Assembly: GCF_000165835.1 (NCBI RefSeq) | Contig: NC_014640.1 | Location: forward strand, 124,001-188,000 | DNA: 64,000 nucleotides | Direction: 5' to 3' | Origin: Achromobacter xylosoxidans A8 | GTDB lineage: Bacteria > Pseudomonadota > Gammaproteobacteria > Burkholderiales > Burkholderiaceae_B | Shown: positions 8,074 through 17,773 of the stretch, one piece after another | How the letters are laid out: each line of letters begins with the position of its first letter | Position numbering within the stretch: position 1 is the first letter of the stretch | Notes under the pieces: model-generated | What the model saw: the letters and a program-made list of their open reading frames with translations, nothing else | Database searches by the model: none | Told to the model about the DNA's origin: nothing | Program-made: the position numbers and the translations under genes

Positions 8074-9281
8074 GGTTTGACCAGCGGGCATTGGCTTTCC
8101 GACAAGGGCCAGGCCAGCGTGGCGCCGGGGATGTTGCGCACGATGTTGTAGTAGTCCCAGGGCGCCTTGGACTGCGCCGGCGTCTTGACCTGCGCCAGCA
8201 TCATGTCGCGTACCACCAGGCCGTCCTCGCGGATACGCGCATTCAGGCTGAAGGGATCGTCGATGGGCAGCGATTTCATCTTGGCCATGACGGCATCGGC
8301 GTCCACCGTGCCGGCGGCCTTCACGGCTTGCAGGTAATGGCGCACCGATCCGTAGACGCCGGCCTGCAGGAAGGTGGGCGGACGCCCCACGCGGGCCTCG
8401 AACTTCTTGGCGAAGGCGCGCGTGCCGTCGTTCATGTCCCAGTAGGACGGAACCGTCAGATAGGTTTTCTGCGCGGCCTGCAGGCCCAGGCTGTGCACGT
8501 CCGTGATCAGCAGCAGCATGGCGGCCAGCTGCTGCGCGCCGCCGATGCCGAATTCCGCCGCCTGCTTGATGGCCGAGATGGTGTCGCCGCCCGCGTTGGC
8601 GATGGCGATGATCTGTGCCTTGGAGGCTTGCGCCTGCAACAGGAAGGACGCGAAATCCGAGGCGTTCAGCGGGTGGTAGACGGTGCCGACGACCTCGCCG
8701 CCGTTGGCCTTGACCACGGTTTCGGTGTCCGCCGCCAGCTGCTTGCCAAAGGCGTAGTCGGACGCCAGGATGAACCAGCGTTTGTTGCCTTCGTTGACCA
8801 CCGCGGTCGCCGTCCCGCGCGAGAGCGCGTAGGTGGTGTAGGTCCATTGCACGCCGTAGGGCGAGCATTGTGCCTGGGTCAACGCGGTGGTGCCGGGGCT
8901 GGAGAACAGCACCAGCTTTTTCTTGTCGCGCGCGATGCCCTGCACCGCCAGCGCCACCGAGGAATTGGGCACGTCCACGATCACGTCCACGCCATCGGTG
9001 TCGTACCACTTGCGCGCCATGCTGCTGCCGATGTCGGGCCGATGCTGGTGGTCGCCCGATACCAGCGAAATGGGCTTGCCCAGTAGGGTGCCGCCCATTT
9101 CCTCGATGGCCAGGCGGGCGGCTTCGACCGAGCCCTTGCCGGTGGCGTCGGCGGTGACGCCCGCCATGTCCGTGAGTACGCCGATCTTCACGCCATCGGC
9201 TTCATTGGCCTGGGCCAGGCTGGCGGCCAGCGCCAGGCACAGGCCCAGCATCGCGCGGCTGCGCGGGAATCGCTGCTTCAT
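8070..9281 (-). CDS. ABC transporter substrate-binding protein (branched-chain amino acid type)
   Basis: Periplasmic-binding protein of the LivK/Peripla_BP_6 class, 403 residues, with a signal peptide (MKQRFPRSR then a hydrophobic core, cleavage near AQA-NE at about 26). The first strand VKIGVLTDMAG and the WTYTTYALSRGTA and LASDYAFGKQLAAD segments are typical of the fold. No permease or ATPase genes are adjacent, so it is an orphan binding protein linked only to the coupled hydrolase downstream. Many such Burkholderiales proteins bind aromatic or amide compounds, so the ligand may not be an amino acid. Confidence 0.88.
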   Translation of the reverse strand: MKQRFPRSRAMLGLCLALAASLAQANEADGVKIGVLTDMAGVTADATGKGSVEAARLAIEEMGGTLLGKPISLVSGDHQHRPDIGSSMARKWYDTDGVDVIVDVPNSSVALAVQGIARDKKKLVLFSSPGTTALTQAQCSPYGVQWTYTTYALSRGTATAVVNEGNKRWFILASDYAFGKQLAADTETVVKANGGEVVGTVYHPLNASDFASFLLQAQASKAQIIAIANAGGDTISAIKQAAEFGIGGAQQLAAMLLLITDVHSLGLQAAQKTYLTVPSYWDMNDGTRAFAKKFEARVGRPPTFLQAGVYGSVRHYLQAVKAAGTVDADAVMAKMKSLPIDDPFSLNARIREDGLVVRDMMLAQVKTPAQSKAPWDYYNIVRNIPGATLAWPLSESQCPLVKP

Positions 9282-9360
9282 TTGTCTTCCACCCGTTATG
9301 TGCCGCTATCGCGGCGAATTGTTGTGCGGAAAGTGTAGCGCGGGCCCGGGCGCCAACGGC

Positions 9361-9396
9361 AAAGAAAAACGCCCCGGCCTGGCGGCTCGGGGCGTT
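9361..9396 (-). terminator. Terminator downstream of dsbA
   Basis: Inverted repeat AACGCCCCG / CGGGGCGTT; on the minus strand it is followed by TTTTTCTTT. It ends the dsbA transcript before the neighbouring binding-protein gene on the same strand. Confidence 0.75.
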
Positions 9397-9417
9397 GCGT
9401 ATTCTGGCTGAAAAGTA

Positions 9418-10047
9418 TCAGTTGCGCGTCAGCGGGATCAGGCGGGTCACTTCCTTCAGTGCGCCTTCGTAGCTGTTGCCGGCCATGACGGGCGAGGTCA
9501 TGAACTTGCCGCCGACAGCGAACGACGGGGTGCCGTCGATGCGGTAGGCCTCGGCCAGCTGGTTGGCGCGCTGCACCTGCGTCTGCACGCTGAACGAATC
9601 GAAGACCGAGTCGAACTTCTCGCGGTCCACGCCTTGGGTCGCGGCCCATTCACCCATCGCCTTCTTGTCGAACAGGCGCTTGTGTTCGCCGTGGATGGCG
9701 GCGAAAACCTTGGGGTGCAGGTCCGGGCGGTCCAGGGCCAGCAGCGTGTAGTAGAGCTGCTGCAGCGGCTTCATGCCGGCGTTGAAAGCGATCGGAACCT
9801 GCTTGAGCACCACGTCCGGCGGTGCGGTCTTGGCCCAGTCTTCAACCATGGGCTCCATGGCGGCGCAGTGCGGGCAGGTGTAGGCGAAGAATTCCAGGAC
9901 CTCGATCTTGCCCGGGGTGTCCGACGGCAGCGGTGGATTGATGGCGATGGATTGCTGCGCGCCTTGCGCGTGGCTTGCCGGGCTGAAGAAAGCCGTGGCG
10001 GTCAGCGCGGCCGCGGCCAGGATGCGGATTATCTTGGGGGACAGCAT
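9418..10047 (-). CDS. dsbA: Thiol:disulfide interchange protein DsbA
   Basis: Periplasmic oxidoreductase that introduces disulfides into secreted proteins, 209 residues from the chosen start. It has a signal peptide (to about SHA-QG, residue 27) and a thioredoxin fold with active site CPHC at residues 58-61, followed by the helical insert and a cis-proline strand (TPSFAVGG). The ATG at 10047 is chosen over 10104 because it gives a normal signal peptide and an AGGAA upstream. The SPOR-domain gene lies just upstream on the same strand and may share its transcript. Confidence 0.92.
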   Translation of the reverse strand: MLSPKIIRILAAAALTATAFFSPASHAQGAQQSIAINPPLPSDTPGKIEVLEFFAYTCPHCAAMEPMVEDWAKTAPPDVVLKQVPIAFNAGMKPLQQLYYTLLALDRPDLHPKVFAAIHGEHKRLFDKKAMGEWAATQGVDREKFDSVFDSFSVQTQVQRANQLAEAYRIDGTPSFAVGGKFMTSPVMAGNSYEGALKEVTRLIPLTRN

Positions 10048-10128
10048 GGATGAGAGGTTCCTGAGTAAAAAGTTACAGACAGGCCCGGGGCCGGATAAGT
10101 TCAATGCTGGCGGGCGCGGCGGCGCGCA

Positions 10129-10878
10129 TTACTGGCGCACCACGGCGGTTTCGATCTTGTTCTCGCCCAGGCGGCCGCGGGCCCGGTTCATGTCGTCCAG
10201 GCGGGCAAAGGGACCCACCCTGACCCGGTTGATGGCCTTGCCGTTTACTTCGGCCTTTTGCACCGCCACCGGCAGGCCCAGCAGGATGATGCGGGCCTTG
10301 AGGGATTCCGCGTCGTTTTCACCACGGAATGCGCCGGCCTGCAGGTAGTACGTGCCGTTGGCCGCGGACGCGCTGGCGGCCGGCTTGGGAGCCGGCGCGG
10401 GCGCGGCCTTGGAGATCGGCGTGGGCGCCTGGCTGGGGGCGGCGGACGGCGCGGCGGAGGCTACGGCAGGCCCCTTGGAGGTGGGCAGGGTGGCAATCAG
10501 CGCGCCCAGGTCGTCCAGCTTGGCGGGGGTGTCGTCGCCCTTGGTGGGGGCGGGGCCCGTGGCCGGGCCGGTGGCCACGCCTGCGCCCGGCAGCGGCGCG
10601 GGCGCCGTGGCGGTCGGGCCGGTGGACGGGACGCCGGCGGCGCCGTCGCGGCCGTACAGGCCGGCGTTGGGGTCCGGCGCCTGGCGCGGATCCGGCAGCT
10701 TGCCATTGTCGCCCTGGCGGCTGGCCCGGTCGACGAAGGGTACGGGCGCCTTGGTGACGTAGAAGGCGACGACGGCGGCCACGATCAGGCCGAGGAGCAA
10801 GCCGGCCAGCGCGCCGTACAGGGTGCTGCCGCTTTCGCCGGAGGAACGGCGGGTGGTGGTTTTGCGCTTGGTTGCCAT
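10129..10878 (-). CDS. SPOR domain-containing membrane protein
   Basis: Bitopic inner-membrane protein, 249 residues. It has a short basic cytoplasmic tail, one transmembrane helix (about residues 20-44), a long Pro/Ala/Gly-rich periplasmic linker and a C-terminal SPOR domain (about 172-249; starts YYLQAGAFRGENDAESLK and ends with VRVGPF and the ETAVVRQ strand). SPOR domains bind denuded septal peptidoglycan, so a cell-division role like FtsN is plausible. It lies 9 bp after argS on the same strand, the usual argS-SPOR-dsbA order of Burkholderiales. Confidence 0.9.
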   Translation of the reverse strand: MATKRKTTTRRSSGESGSTLYGALAGLLLGLIVAAVVAFYVTKAPVPFVDRASRQGDNGKLPDPRQAPDPNAGLYGRDGAAGVPSTGPTATAPAPLPGAGVATGPATGPAPTKGDDTPAKLDDLGALIATLPTSKGPAVASAAPSAAPSQAPTPISKAAPAPAPKPAASASAANGTYYLQAGAFRGENDAESLKARIILLGLPVAVQKAEVNGKAINRVRVGPFARLDDMNRARGRLGENKIETAVVRQ

Positions 10879-10887
10879 GAACCGATG

Positions 10888-12570
10888 TTACATCCGCTCG
10901 GGCGCCGACACGCCCATCAGCTCGAGGCCGTTGGCCAGCACCTGGCGCGTGGTCGAGGCCAGGCGCAGGCGGGCCAGTTTCAGGGCGGTGTCATCGATCA
11001 GCACGCGCTCGGCGCCGTACCAGGCGTGGAAGTCCGAGGCGCAGTCGCGCAGCCAGAAGGCGATATGGTGCGGCGACAGTTCCTGCGCCGCCAGCGCCAC
11101 CACGTTGGGGAATTCGGCCAGGCGCTGCATCAGCGCGAATTCGGTCGGGGCGGTCAGCAGCGCGGCATCGGCCTGGGCCACGTCGGCGGCCGGCATGGCG
11201 GCATTGTTGATCACCGAGCAGATGCGGGCGTGCGCGTACTGGATGTAATAGACCGGGTTCTCGTCGCTCTTGGACAACGCCAGGTCCACGTCGAACACGA
11301 ATTCGGTGTCGGCACGGCGCTGGATCAGGAAGTAGCGCACGGCGTCGCGGCCCACCCAGTCGATCAGGTCGCGCATGGTCACGTAGCTGCCGGCGCGCTT
11401 GGAGATCTTGACCTCTTCGCCGCCGCGCATGACCTTGACCATCTTGTGCAGCACGTAGGCCGGGTAGTCCTTGGGGATGCCCTCTTCCAGAGCCTGCAGG
11501 CCGGCGCGCACGCGCGCCACGGTGCCGTGGTGGTCGCTGCCCTGGATGTTCACGGCGCGATGGAAGCCCCGCTCCCATTTGGCCTTGTGGTAGGCCACGT
11601 CCGGCACGAAGTAGGTGTAGCCGCCTTCGCTTTTGCGCATGACGCGGTCTTTGTCGTCGCCCGTGCCCAGTTCGGTGGTGCGCAGCCACAGCGCGCCGCC
11701 TTCCTCGTAGGTATGGCCGCCGGCGACCAGCGCCTTGACGGTCGCTTCGACCCGGCCGGAGGTATAGAGCGAGCTTTCCAGGTAGTAGTTGTCGAACGCC
11801 AGGCCGAAGGCCTGCAGGTCCAGGTCCTGCTCGCGACGCAGGTAGGCCACGGCGAAGACGCGGATGTCGTCCAGATTGTCGACGTCGCCCGTGGCGATGA
11901 CGTCCACGCCATCGGAGTGGACGGTCGCGCCGGCCTGGAAGTCACGCGCGATGTCGGCGATGTAGTCGCCCTTGTAGCCGTCGACGGGCCAGTCGGGCGA
12001 TTCGGTCGTCAGGCCGCGGGCGCGGGCCTGCACGCTGATGGCCAGGTTGTGGATCTGGTTGCCGGCGTCGTTGTAATAGAACTCGCGGGTGACGTCCCAG
12101 CCGATGGCGTCGTACAGGCGGCAGAGGGCGTCGCCCAACGCGGCCTGGCGGGCATGGCCCACGTGCAGCGGACCGGTGGGGTTGGCCGACACGAACTCGA
12201 CCAGGATCTTCTCGCCGCTGCGGGGCGAGCGGCCGAAGGCGGCGCCCTGCTCGGCCACGGCGGCGATGACGGCCTGGCGCGCGGCGGCGGTGATGCGCAG
12301 GTTGATGAAACCCGGCCCGGCGATTTCAGCGGACTCGATCAGGCCGGCGGCGCCGGGCTGCGCCATCAGGGCGTCGACGATGGCCTGGGCCAGTTCGCGC
12401 GGGTTGCGGCGGGCCGGCTTGGCCAGTTGCATGGCCACGTTGGTGGCGACGTCGCCGTGGGCGGCAACCTTGGGGCGCTCCAGCAGCACATTTGCCACGG
12501 CGTCGGGCAGGCTTTGCGCGACGGCGGCCTGGATCAGGGAGATAAGCTGTTTTTGTTGCTCGAGGAGCAT
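10888..12570 (-). CDS. argS: Arginyl-tRNA synthetase
   Basis: Class I aminoacyl-tRNA synthetase, 560 residues, charging tRNA-Arg in the cytoplasm. The HIGH-type motif is [13 protein letters not shown] and the KMSK-type motif is KISKRAG. The N-terminal tRNA-recognition domain and the C-terminal anticodon-binding helical domain (ending [11 protein letters not shown]) are intact. It is the first gene of an argS-SPOR-dsbA series on the minus strand. Confidence 0.96.
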   Translation of the reverse strand: MLLEQQKQLISLIQAAVAQSLPDAVANVLLERPKVAAHGDVATNVAMQLAKPARRNPRELAQAIVDALMAQPGAAGLIESAEIAGPGFINLRITAAARQAVIAAVAEQGAAFGRSPRSGEKILVEFVSANPTGPLHVGHARQAALGDALCRLYDAIGWDVTREFYYNDAGNQIHNLAISVQARARGLTTESPDWPVDGYKGDYIADIARDFQAGATVHSDGVDVIATGDVDNLDDIRVFAVAYLRREQDLDLQAFGLAFDNYYLESSLYTSGRVEATVKALVAGGHTYEEGGALWLRTTELGTGDDKDRVMRKSEGGYTYFVPDVAYHKAKWERGFHRAVNIQGSDHHGTVARVRAGLQALEEGIPKDYPAYVLHKMVKVMRGGEEVKISKRAGSYVTMRDLIDWVGRDAVRYFLIQRRADTEFVFDVDLALSKSDENPVYYIQYAHARICSVINNAAMPAADVAQADAALLTAPTEFALMQRLAEFPNVVALAAQELSPHHIAFWLRDCASDFHAWYGAERVLIDDTALKLARLRLASTTRQVLANGLELMGVSAPERM

Positions 12571-12892
12571 GGGCGTCTGGAGAAGTTCTGAGTTAGTGAC
12601 GGACGCGCCCGTACAGGCCGGGCCTGTCGGGCGGAGCGGACAGGGGGCGGCGTAGCCGGGCGGACCGCGCGCGCCGCATTCATGGCCGCGTCAGGTCCCG
12701 CTGTCACGGGAATCTCCTGAATCATAGCTTGATTTGGCCATTGGACCGGCCTGCGCCCAGGGCGGGAACCTTGCGCCGGAGGGTCTGGGGGGACGGATGG
12801 CGCCCGGCCATCGGACCTGCTGCCCCGGGCCAGTTGGCAGCCCCCGGGTGTTGCGGTAGTGTATGTAAGTAATCAATGTGGGAGACTGGAAT
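12571..12892. other. Intergenic region between argS and the DUF1840 gene
   Basis: A 322-bp gap between divergent genes. On the minus strand a TATGAT-like -10 hexamer (12721-12726) could serve argS with a leader of about 150 nt, but no good -35 is seen. Short GC-rich inverted repeats (for example CCCG-N6-CGGG near 12692) are present. No credible gene was found; a 63-codon minus-strand frame has no ribosome site. Confidence 0.5.
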
Positions 12893-13240
12893 ATGCTGAT
12901 CACCTTTCATTCCAAGGTCGTGGCCGAGGTTCTGATGCTGACCGACCATGCGGGCGCGCTGTTGCAGGCGGCCGGCAAGTCCTTCGGAGACAAGATCCCG
13001 GAGCGTGGCGTTTTCACCGTGGAACAGCTGGGACCCGCCATCAGCGGCATCGAGCGCGCCATCGACGACTATCAGAGTTCCCATGACAAGAGCGACGAAG
13101 AAGACGACGACAAGGCGCCTGCATCGCCCATGGCACGCATGGTGGGCCTGAAGGAACGCGCTTTCCCCCTGCTGGATATGATGCGCCAATCCCTGGCGGC
13201 AAATGCCGAAGTCACCTGGGAGGTGTCGCGCGGCTGGTAA
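12893..13240 (+). CDS. DUF1840 domain-containing protein
   Basis: Small acidic soluble protein, 115 residues, matching the DUF1840 family of Betaproteobacteria: starts MLITFHSKVVAEVLM, has a central Asp/Glu-rich linker (SDEEDDDK, about residues 67-74) and ends with a helical LLDMMRQSLAAN segment. GGGAGA 7 bases before the ATG fixes the start; an in-frame GTG at 12878 lies on the ribosome site. Function unknown. It is followed by a terminator-like hairpin. Confidence 0.85.
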   Translation: MLITFHSKVVAEVLMLTDHAGALLQAAGKSFGDKIPERGVFTVEQLGPAISGIERAIDDYQSSHDKSDEEDDDKAPASPMARMVGLKERAFPLLDMMRQSLAANAEVTWEVSRGW

Positions 13241-13259
13241 GCCGGCAAGCCCAATGTCG

Positions 13260-13289
13260 CCGGGCGGACAATCTGCCCGGTGATTTTTG
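13260..13289 (+). terminator. Terminator after the DUF1840 gene
   Basis: CCGGGC / GCCCGG stem with a 9-nt loop followed by TGATTTTT, 20 bp after the stop codon. Confidence 0.55.
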
Positions 13290-13329
13290 CCTACGCTTCT
13301 CGCCTGACGCCACCTTAAGGAATCACACC

Positions 13330-13647
13330 ATGCGCAGCGATATCACCGTTGTTTTCGACTCCCGCCGTTCGGTCGACCTCTCGGCCAACGTCGAGCCCTC
13401 GCCGCAGCGCCAGAGCGACGCGCGCGACTGGTTCGACAGCGCCTGGGAAACGCTGGGCTGCGAGCCGCTGCGCCCCAGCGGCAAGGTCCTGCTGCTGGAC
13501 AAGGTGCTGGGCGTGGCCGACGCGCTCGGCTATGACACCCTGTCCAGCGACGAAAAGGAGGCCCGCGAGTTCGCCGAGCACCTGGCGCTGGCGCTGGAGC
13601 GCCCGCGCATCACCGTGGACCTGCCGGGGTTGACGGTCGGCTATTGA
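13330..13647 (+). CDS. Small conserved hypothetical protein
   Basis: 105-residue acidic protein with no signal peptide and no recognised domain. AAGGAA sits 8 bases before the ATG, and third-position base use is strongly GC, like real genes here. It carries an alpha-helical DEKEAREFAEHLALALE segment and a C-terminal strand ITVDLPGLTVGY. It is convergent with the ugpE-like gene 15 bp downstream. I do not recognise the family. Confidence 0.7.
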   Translation: MRSDITVVFDSRRSVDLSANVEPSPQRQSDARDWFDSAWETLGCEPLRPSGKVLLLDKVLGVADALGYDTLSSDEKEAREFAEHLALALERPRITVDLPGLTVGY

Positions 13648-13662
13648 GAAAGCCGCGGGCCC

Positions 13663-14463
13663 TTAGCGGATGCCCGCGCGCATGAACGACTGCACGAACT
13701 GGCGCTGGAACAGCAGGAAGGCGATCAGCAGCGGCGCAGCCGACATCAGCGTGGCGGCCGTGATGACCGACCAGTCGATGCCCTGGTCGGTCGACGAGAA
13801 CACCTGCAGGCCCACCGTCAGCGGCCGCGATTCGACCGAGTTGGTGATGATCAGCGGCCACAGGAAGTTGTTCCAGTGGTGGCTGACCGACACCAGCCCG
13901 TAGGCCACGTAGATCGGCTTGGCCAGCGGCACATACACCTTCCACAGCACCTGTAGCGCGTTGGCGCCCTCCATGCGGGCGGCCTCTTCCAGTTCGCGCG
14001 GCACCGTCTTGAAGGTCTGGCGCAGCAGGAAAATGCCGAAGGCCGACGCGAAGTAAGGCAGGCCGATGGCGAACACCGTGTCGCGGATGCCCAGCTGGCT
14101 CATGGAGCGGTAGTTTTCCACCAGCAGCACGTCCGGCATGATCATCAGCTGCAGCAGCACCAGCATGAAGACGAAATCGCGGCCGCGGAACTCGAAGCGC
14201 GCGAAGGCGTAGCCGGCCAGCGTCGACAGCACCAGTTGCGCCGCCAGCACCATGGTGACCAGCAGGAAGGTGTTGAGGAAGTAGCGCGGGAACGGCGCGG
14301 CATTCCAGGCGCGCACGAAGTTGTCCAGCGTCAGCGGCGCGAACAGGTCGAAGCGGGTCGCGTAGGCGGGCGGGTGGAACGCCGCCCACATGGCATAGGC
14401 CAGGGGCAGGATCCACAGCAGGCCGAGCGCCCAGGCGCCCAGGGTATCGAGCTTGTCTTTCAT
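13663..14463 (-). CDS. ugpE: Carbohydrate/glycerol-phosphate ABC transporter permease (UgpE-like)
   Basis: Inner-membrane permease, 266 residues, about six helices, with the EAA loop (ELEEAARMEGANALQVLWKVYVPLAKP, about residues 155-181) that docks on the ATPase. It is MalG-family and pairs with the UgpA-like permease, whose stop overlaps its start by 4 bp. It is the last gene of the ugpCBAE cluster. The glycerol-3-phosphate assignment rests on gene order and the linked phosphodiesterase, not on a residue signature. Confidence 0.85.
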   Translation of the reverse strand: MKDKLDTLGAWALGLLWILPLAYAMWAAFHPPAYATRFDLFAPLTLDNFVRAWNAAPFPRYFLNTFLLVTMVLAAQLVLSTLAGYAFARFEFRGRDFVFMLVLLQLMIMPDVLLVENYRSMSQLGIRDTVFAIGLPYFASAFGIFLLRQTFKTVPRELEEAARMEGANALQVLWKVYVPLAKPIYVAYGLVSVSHHWNNFLWPLIITNSVESRPLTVGLQVFSSTDQGIDWSVITAATLMSAAPLLIAFLLFQRQFVQSFMRAGIR

Positions 14464-15335
14464 TGATAGTGCGTCCTGCGGTCCAGCCAGCGGAACTTGA
14501 TCAGCGCGGTCAGCGCCAGCACCACCAGCAACACGACGGTCAGCGTGGCGGCGTAAGCCGTGTCCCAGAAACTGAAACCCACCTGGTAGATGTAGTACAG
14601 CAGCAGCGTGCTGGCGTTATCCGGCCCGCCGCGGGTCATGACCACCACGTGGTCCACCAGCCGGAACGCGTTGATCAAGGCGTTGATCAGCACGAAGAGC
14701 GTGGTGGGCATCAGCAGCGGCCACAGGATGCGGCGGAAATACTGCCAGCGCGACGCGCCTTCCAGCATCGCGGCCTCGCGCAGCGACGGCGATACTGTTT
14801 GTAGCGCGGCCAGGTAGAAGATCATGAAGAAGCCGGCTTCCTTCCAGACCGTCACCAGCATCAGCGCGGGCAGCGCGGTCTCGCGGTTGCCTAGCCAGTT
14901 GGGGCCGGGCGAGCCGAACAGCTGCATCACCTGCGCGATCAGGCCGTACTGCGGCGTGTAGAAGAACAGCCAGATGTTGGCCACCGCCACCATGGGCAGC
15001 ACCGTGGGCGTGAAGTAGGCCATGCGCAGGAAACCGCGCCCGCTCAGGTTGCGGTTGACCCATAGCGCCATGATCAGCGCGATGCCGATGGACGTGGGAA
15101 TGGTACCCAGCGCGAACCACAGATTGTTCCAGAGCGACTGCCAGAACACCGGGTCATCGCGCATGACGGCGTAGTTGTCCAGCCCCACGAAGCGCGCGGG
15201 ACGCGCGCCCTTGGGGGTAGAGAAAAAGCTGTGCCATAGCGTCGCCACCGCCGGGTAATGCGTGAAAGCGGCGAGCAGCACGATGGCTGGCAGCAATAGC
15301 AGCCAGCCATAAAGCGCGTTTAAAGAGCGGCTCAT
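14460..15335 (-). CDS. ugpA: Carbohydrate/glycerol-phosphate ABC transporter permease (UgpA-like)
   Basis: MalF-family permease, 291 residues, six hydrophobic helices. The EAA loop is SLREAAMLEGASRWQYFRRILWPLLMP (about residues 173-199). It starts 13 bp after the binding-protein stop and overlaps the partner permease by 4 bp, so all three are read from one transcript. Confidence 0.86.
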   Translation of the reverse strand: MSRSLNALYGWLLLLPAIVLLAAFTHYPAVATLWHSFFSTPKGARPARFVGLDNYAVMRDDPVFWQSLWNNLWFALGTIPTSIGIALIMALWVNRNLSGRGFLRMAYFTPTVLPMVAVANIWLFFYTPQYGLIAQVMQLFGSPGPNWLGNRETALPALMLVTVWKEAGFFMIFYLAALQTVSPSLREAAMLEGASRWQYFRRILWPLLMPTTLFVLINALINAFRLVDHVVVMTRGGPDNASTLLLYYIYQVGFSFWDTAYAATLTVVLLVVLALTALIKFRWLDRRTHYQ

Positions 15336-15348
15336 CGTGCTTGTCGGA

Positions 15349-16644
15349 TTACTTGTAGGGACGCAGTATGCGGTCGGCCTCGCGCTGGGCGTCGGTCAAG
15401 GCCTGCTGCGGCGTCTTGGAGCCGGTCAGGGCGGCTTGCAGGGCGTCGTTCAGGGTCTTGGTGACGCGCTGGTTCTCATGCGTGGAGAACTCTGCCACGC
15501 TGACTTCCAGCTGGTCGCGCGCGACCGCGGCGGCCGGCACTTCCTGCGCGTACTTTTTCATTTTTTCGGTTTGCCAGGCGGCCGGGGTCACGGCCACGTA
15601 GCCCGTGGCGATGCTCCAGTCCGCGGCGCGTTCTGGCGTGGTGACCCATTGCGCGAACTTCAGCGCGGCCTGTTGCTGCGCCGGCGTGCCGCTCTTGAAG
15701 ATATAGAAGTTGCCGCCGCCGGTGGGGCTGCCGCCGCGCTTTTGCTGCGGCATCATGGCCACGCCGAACGGGAAGTCGGCGTTCTTGCGGATGTTGGTCA
15801 GATTGCCCGTGGTGGTCCAGACGATGGCGGCCTTCTTTTCCAGGAAGTCCTTGGGCGTGGTGCCCCAATCGATCGTGCCGGTCGGCATGATCTTGTGCTT
15901 GGCTGACAGGTCGCGCCAGTACTGCGCGGCTTCCACCACGGCCGGCTTGTCCAGATAGACCTCATTGCCGGCTTCGTTCATCAGGATCGCGCCGTTGGGC
16001 GTGGTCAGCGCCTGGAACAGCCAGTAGGCGAATGCGCCGCCCGACGGGATCTCGATGCCCCACTGCGTGGTGTTGCCGGACGCGTCCTGCTTGGTCAGCT
16101 TCTTGCCGTACTCGACCAGTTCGGCCCAGGTCGCGGGCGCGCGCTCGGGGTCCAGCCCGGCGGCCTTGAACAGGTTCTTGTTGTAGTACATGACGATGGT
16201 CGAACGCTGGAACGGCACGCCCCAGGTATGGCCGCCGCTGCGGCTGTTCTGCATGAAGGCGTCATAGAAGCCGCCCAGCCATTTCTTGTCGGCGTCGCTC
16301 TTGGCTAGGCTGTCGATCGGCACGATGGCGTCCTCGTCGATCAGCGTGAACATATCGGTGGACAGCAGCACCGCCAGTTGCGGCGGCGTGCCGCCCTTGA
16401 GCGCGGTCAGCGCCTTGGCGATCGAGTCCTGGTACGAACCGGCGTAGATCGGCTTGATCTTGATGTCGGGATTTTCCTTCTGGAAATCCGCCACCATGTC
16501 GTCGACGATCTTGGTGATCGGGCCGCCGACCGCGACGGGGTAATAGAACTCCACCTCGACGGGCTTGTTCTGCGCCTGCGCAGGCAGCGACAGGCAGGCG
16601 GCGGCCAGGCTGGCGGCCAGGGTTTTCAGTACGATGCGACGCAT
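15349..16644 (-). CDS. ugpB: ABC transporter substrate-binding protein (UgpB-like)
   Basis: Periplasmic extracellular solute-binding protein family 1, 431 residues, with a signal peptide (MRRIVLK, hydrophobic core, cleavage near AQA-QN at about residue 25). It begins VEVEFYYPVAVGGPITKIVDDMV and ends with the usual helical tail. UgpB-type proteins bind sn-glycerol-3-phosphate and glycerophosphocholine. The nearby metallophosphoesterase and the ugpCBAE order support that ligand, but another phosphorylated or sugar ligand remains possible. Confidence 0.87.
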   Translation of the reverse strand: MRRIVLKTLAASLAAACLSLPAQAQNKPVEVEFYYPVAVGGPITKIVDDMVADFQKENPDIKIKPIYAGSYQDSIAKALTALKGGTPPQLAVLLSTDMFTLIDEDAIVPIDSLAKSDADKKWLGGFYDAFMQNSRSGGHTWGVPFQRSTIVMYYNKNLFKAAGLDPERAPATWAELVEYGKKLTKQDASGNTTQWGIEIPSGGAFAYWLFQALTTPNGAILMNEAGNEVYLDKPAVVEAAQYWRDLSAKHKIMPTGTIDWGTTPKDFLEKKAAIVWTTTGNLTNIRKNADFPFGVAMMPQQKRGGSPTGGGNFYIFKSGTPAQQQAALKFAQWVTTPERAADWSIATGYVAVTPAAWQTEKMKKYAQEVPAAAVARDQLEVSVAEFSTHENQRVTKTLNDALQAALTGSKTPQQALTDAQREADRILRPYK

Positions 16645-16671
16645 GTTGTTTTCCTTTCCTGTGTACGGGCC

Positions 16672-17727
16672 CTAGCGGCCGGCGGAGTTGATGACCGCCG
16701 AATCGGCGGCAAAGAAGTGCTGCTGGCCGTCCTGCCAGGACAGGCCCAGTGTTTCGCCCGCGCTGGCGCGCAGATGGCCGCCCACGCGCACGGCCACGCC
16801 GCTGGTGTCGCCCACGCGGCAAACCACGATGGAGTCCGCGCCGAAGTACTCCACGCTTTCCACCTTGGCCGCAATGCCGTTGGGGTCGATGCGGATGTGC
16901 TCCGGACGCACGCCCAGTTTCATGGCGCCCGCTGGGGCGCCGGCAATGGCGGGGCCATGCGTGCCGGCGATGACCGTGGCGCCCTGCAGGGAAGCCAAGC
17001 CGATCAGGTTCATGGGCGGCGTGCCGATGAAGCGCGCCGCAAATTCGGTGGCGGGCCGCGCATACAGTGCGTCCGGCGTGTCGTGCTGTTCGATCTTGCC
17101 GCCACGCAGCAGCACCACCTGGTCGGCCATGCTCATGGCCTCGGTCTGGTCGTGCGTGACGTAGACCATGGTGATGCCCAGGTCCTGTTGCAGGGCGCGG
17201 ATCTCGCGGCGCATTTCATGGCGCAGCTGCGCGTCCAGGTTGGACAACGGTTCGTCCATCAGACAGACCGGGGCTTCGGAAATCACGGCGCGGCCCAATG
17301 CCACGCGCTGTTGCTGTCCGCCGGACAATTGCGAGGGCTTGCGGTCCAGCAGATGGCTCAGGCCCAGCAGGTCGGCCACGCGCTGCAGGCGACGGTCGTA
17401 GTCGCGGGCCGGCTCCTTGCGAACCTTGAGGCCGAACAAAATGTTCTCGCGCACCGACAGGTGCGGAAACAGCGCGTACGACTGGAACACCATCGAGATG
17501 CGGCGCTTGGCGGGCGGCAATTGGGTGACGTCGCGGTCGCCGATGTGGATGGTGCCCGAGGTCGGCGTGTCCAGCCCGGCGATCATGCGCAGCGTGGTGG
17601 ACTTGCCGCAGCCGGACGGACCCAGCAGGACCGTGAAACTGCCGGCGGGAACCGTAAAGCTCACGCCATGGATCGCGGCGGCGTTGCCGTACTGTTTGGT
17701 GAGGTTATCCAGGACGATGGATGACAT
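16672..17727 (-). CDS. ugpC: ABC transporter ATP-binding protein (UgpC/MalK-like)
   Basis: Cytoplasmic ATPase, 351 residues. Walker A is GPSGCGKST (about 37-45), the signature LSGGQQQR (about 135), Walker B VCLMDEP, and the H-loop VTHDQTEAM. The C-terminal 110 residues form the TOBE/regulatory domain of the MalK group. It is the first gene of the transporter series and is preceded by a LacI-type operator 47-60 bp upstream. Confidence 0.9.
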   Translation of the reverse strand: MSSIVLDNLTKQYGNAAAIHGVSFTVPAGSFTVLLGPSGCGKSTTLRMIAGLDTPTSGTIHIGDRDVTQLPPAKRRISMVFQSYALFPHLSVRENILFGLKVRKEPARDYDRRLQRVADLLGLSHLLDRKPSQLSGGQQQRVALGRAVISEAPVCLMDEPLSNLDAQLRHEMRREIRALQQDLGITMVYVTHDQTEAMSMADQVVLLRGGKIEQHDTPDALYARPATEFAARFIGTPPMNLIGLASLQGATVIAGTHGPAIAGAPAGAMKLGVRPEHIRIDPNGIAAKVESVEYFGADSIVVCRVGDTSGVAVRVGGHLRASAGETLGLSWQDGQQHFFAADSAVINSAGR

Positions 17728-17773
17728 GCTGTCTCGAAGATCTAATAGTTAGATCCGCATTGTTGCCTGTTAT

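Noticed and set aside
10258..12591. A 777-codon plus-strand open frame
   Set aside because: It lies antisense to argS and the SPOR gene. Its protein is low-complexity (Gly/Ala/Arg/His/Val-rich), the usual shadow of a high-GC gene.
12534..12725. A 63-codon minus-strand frame upstream of argS
   Set aside because: Arg/Pro/Ala-rich composition, overlap with argS and no ribosome site.
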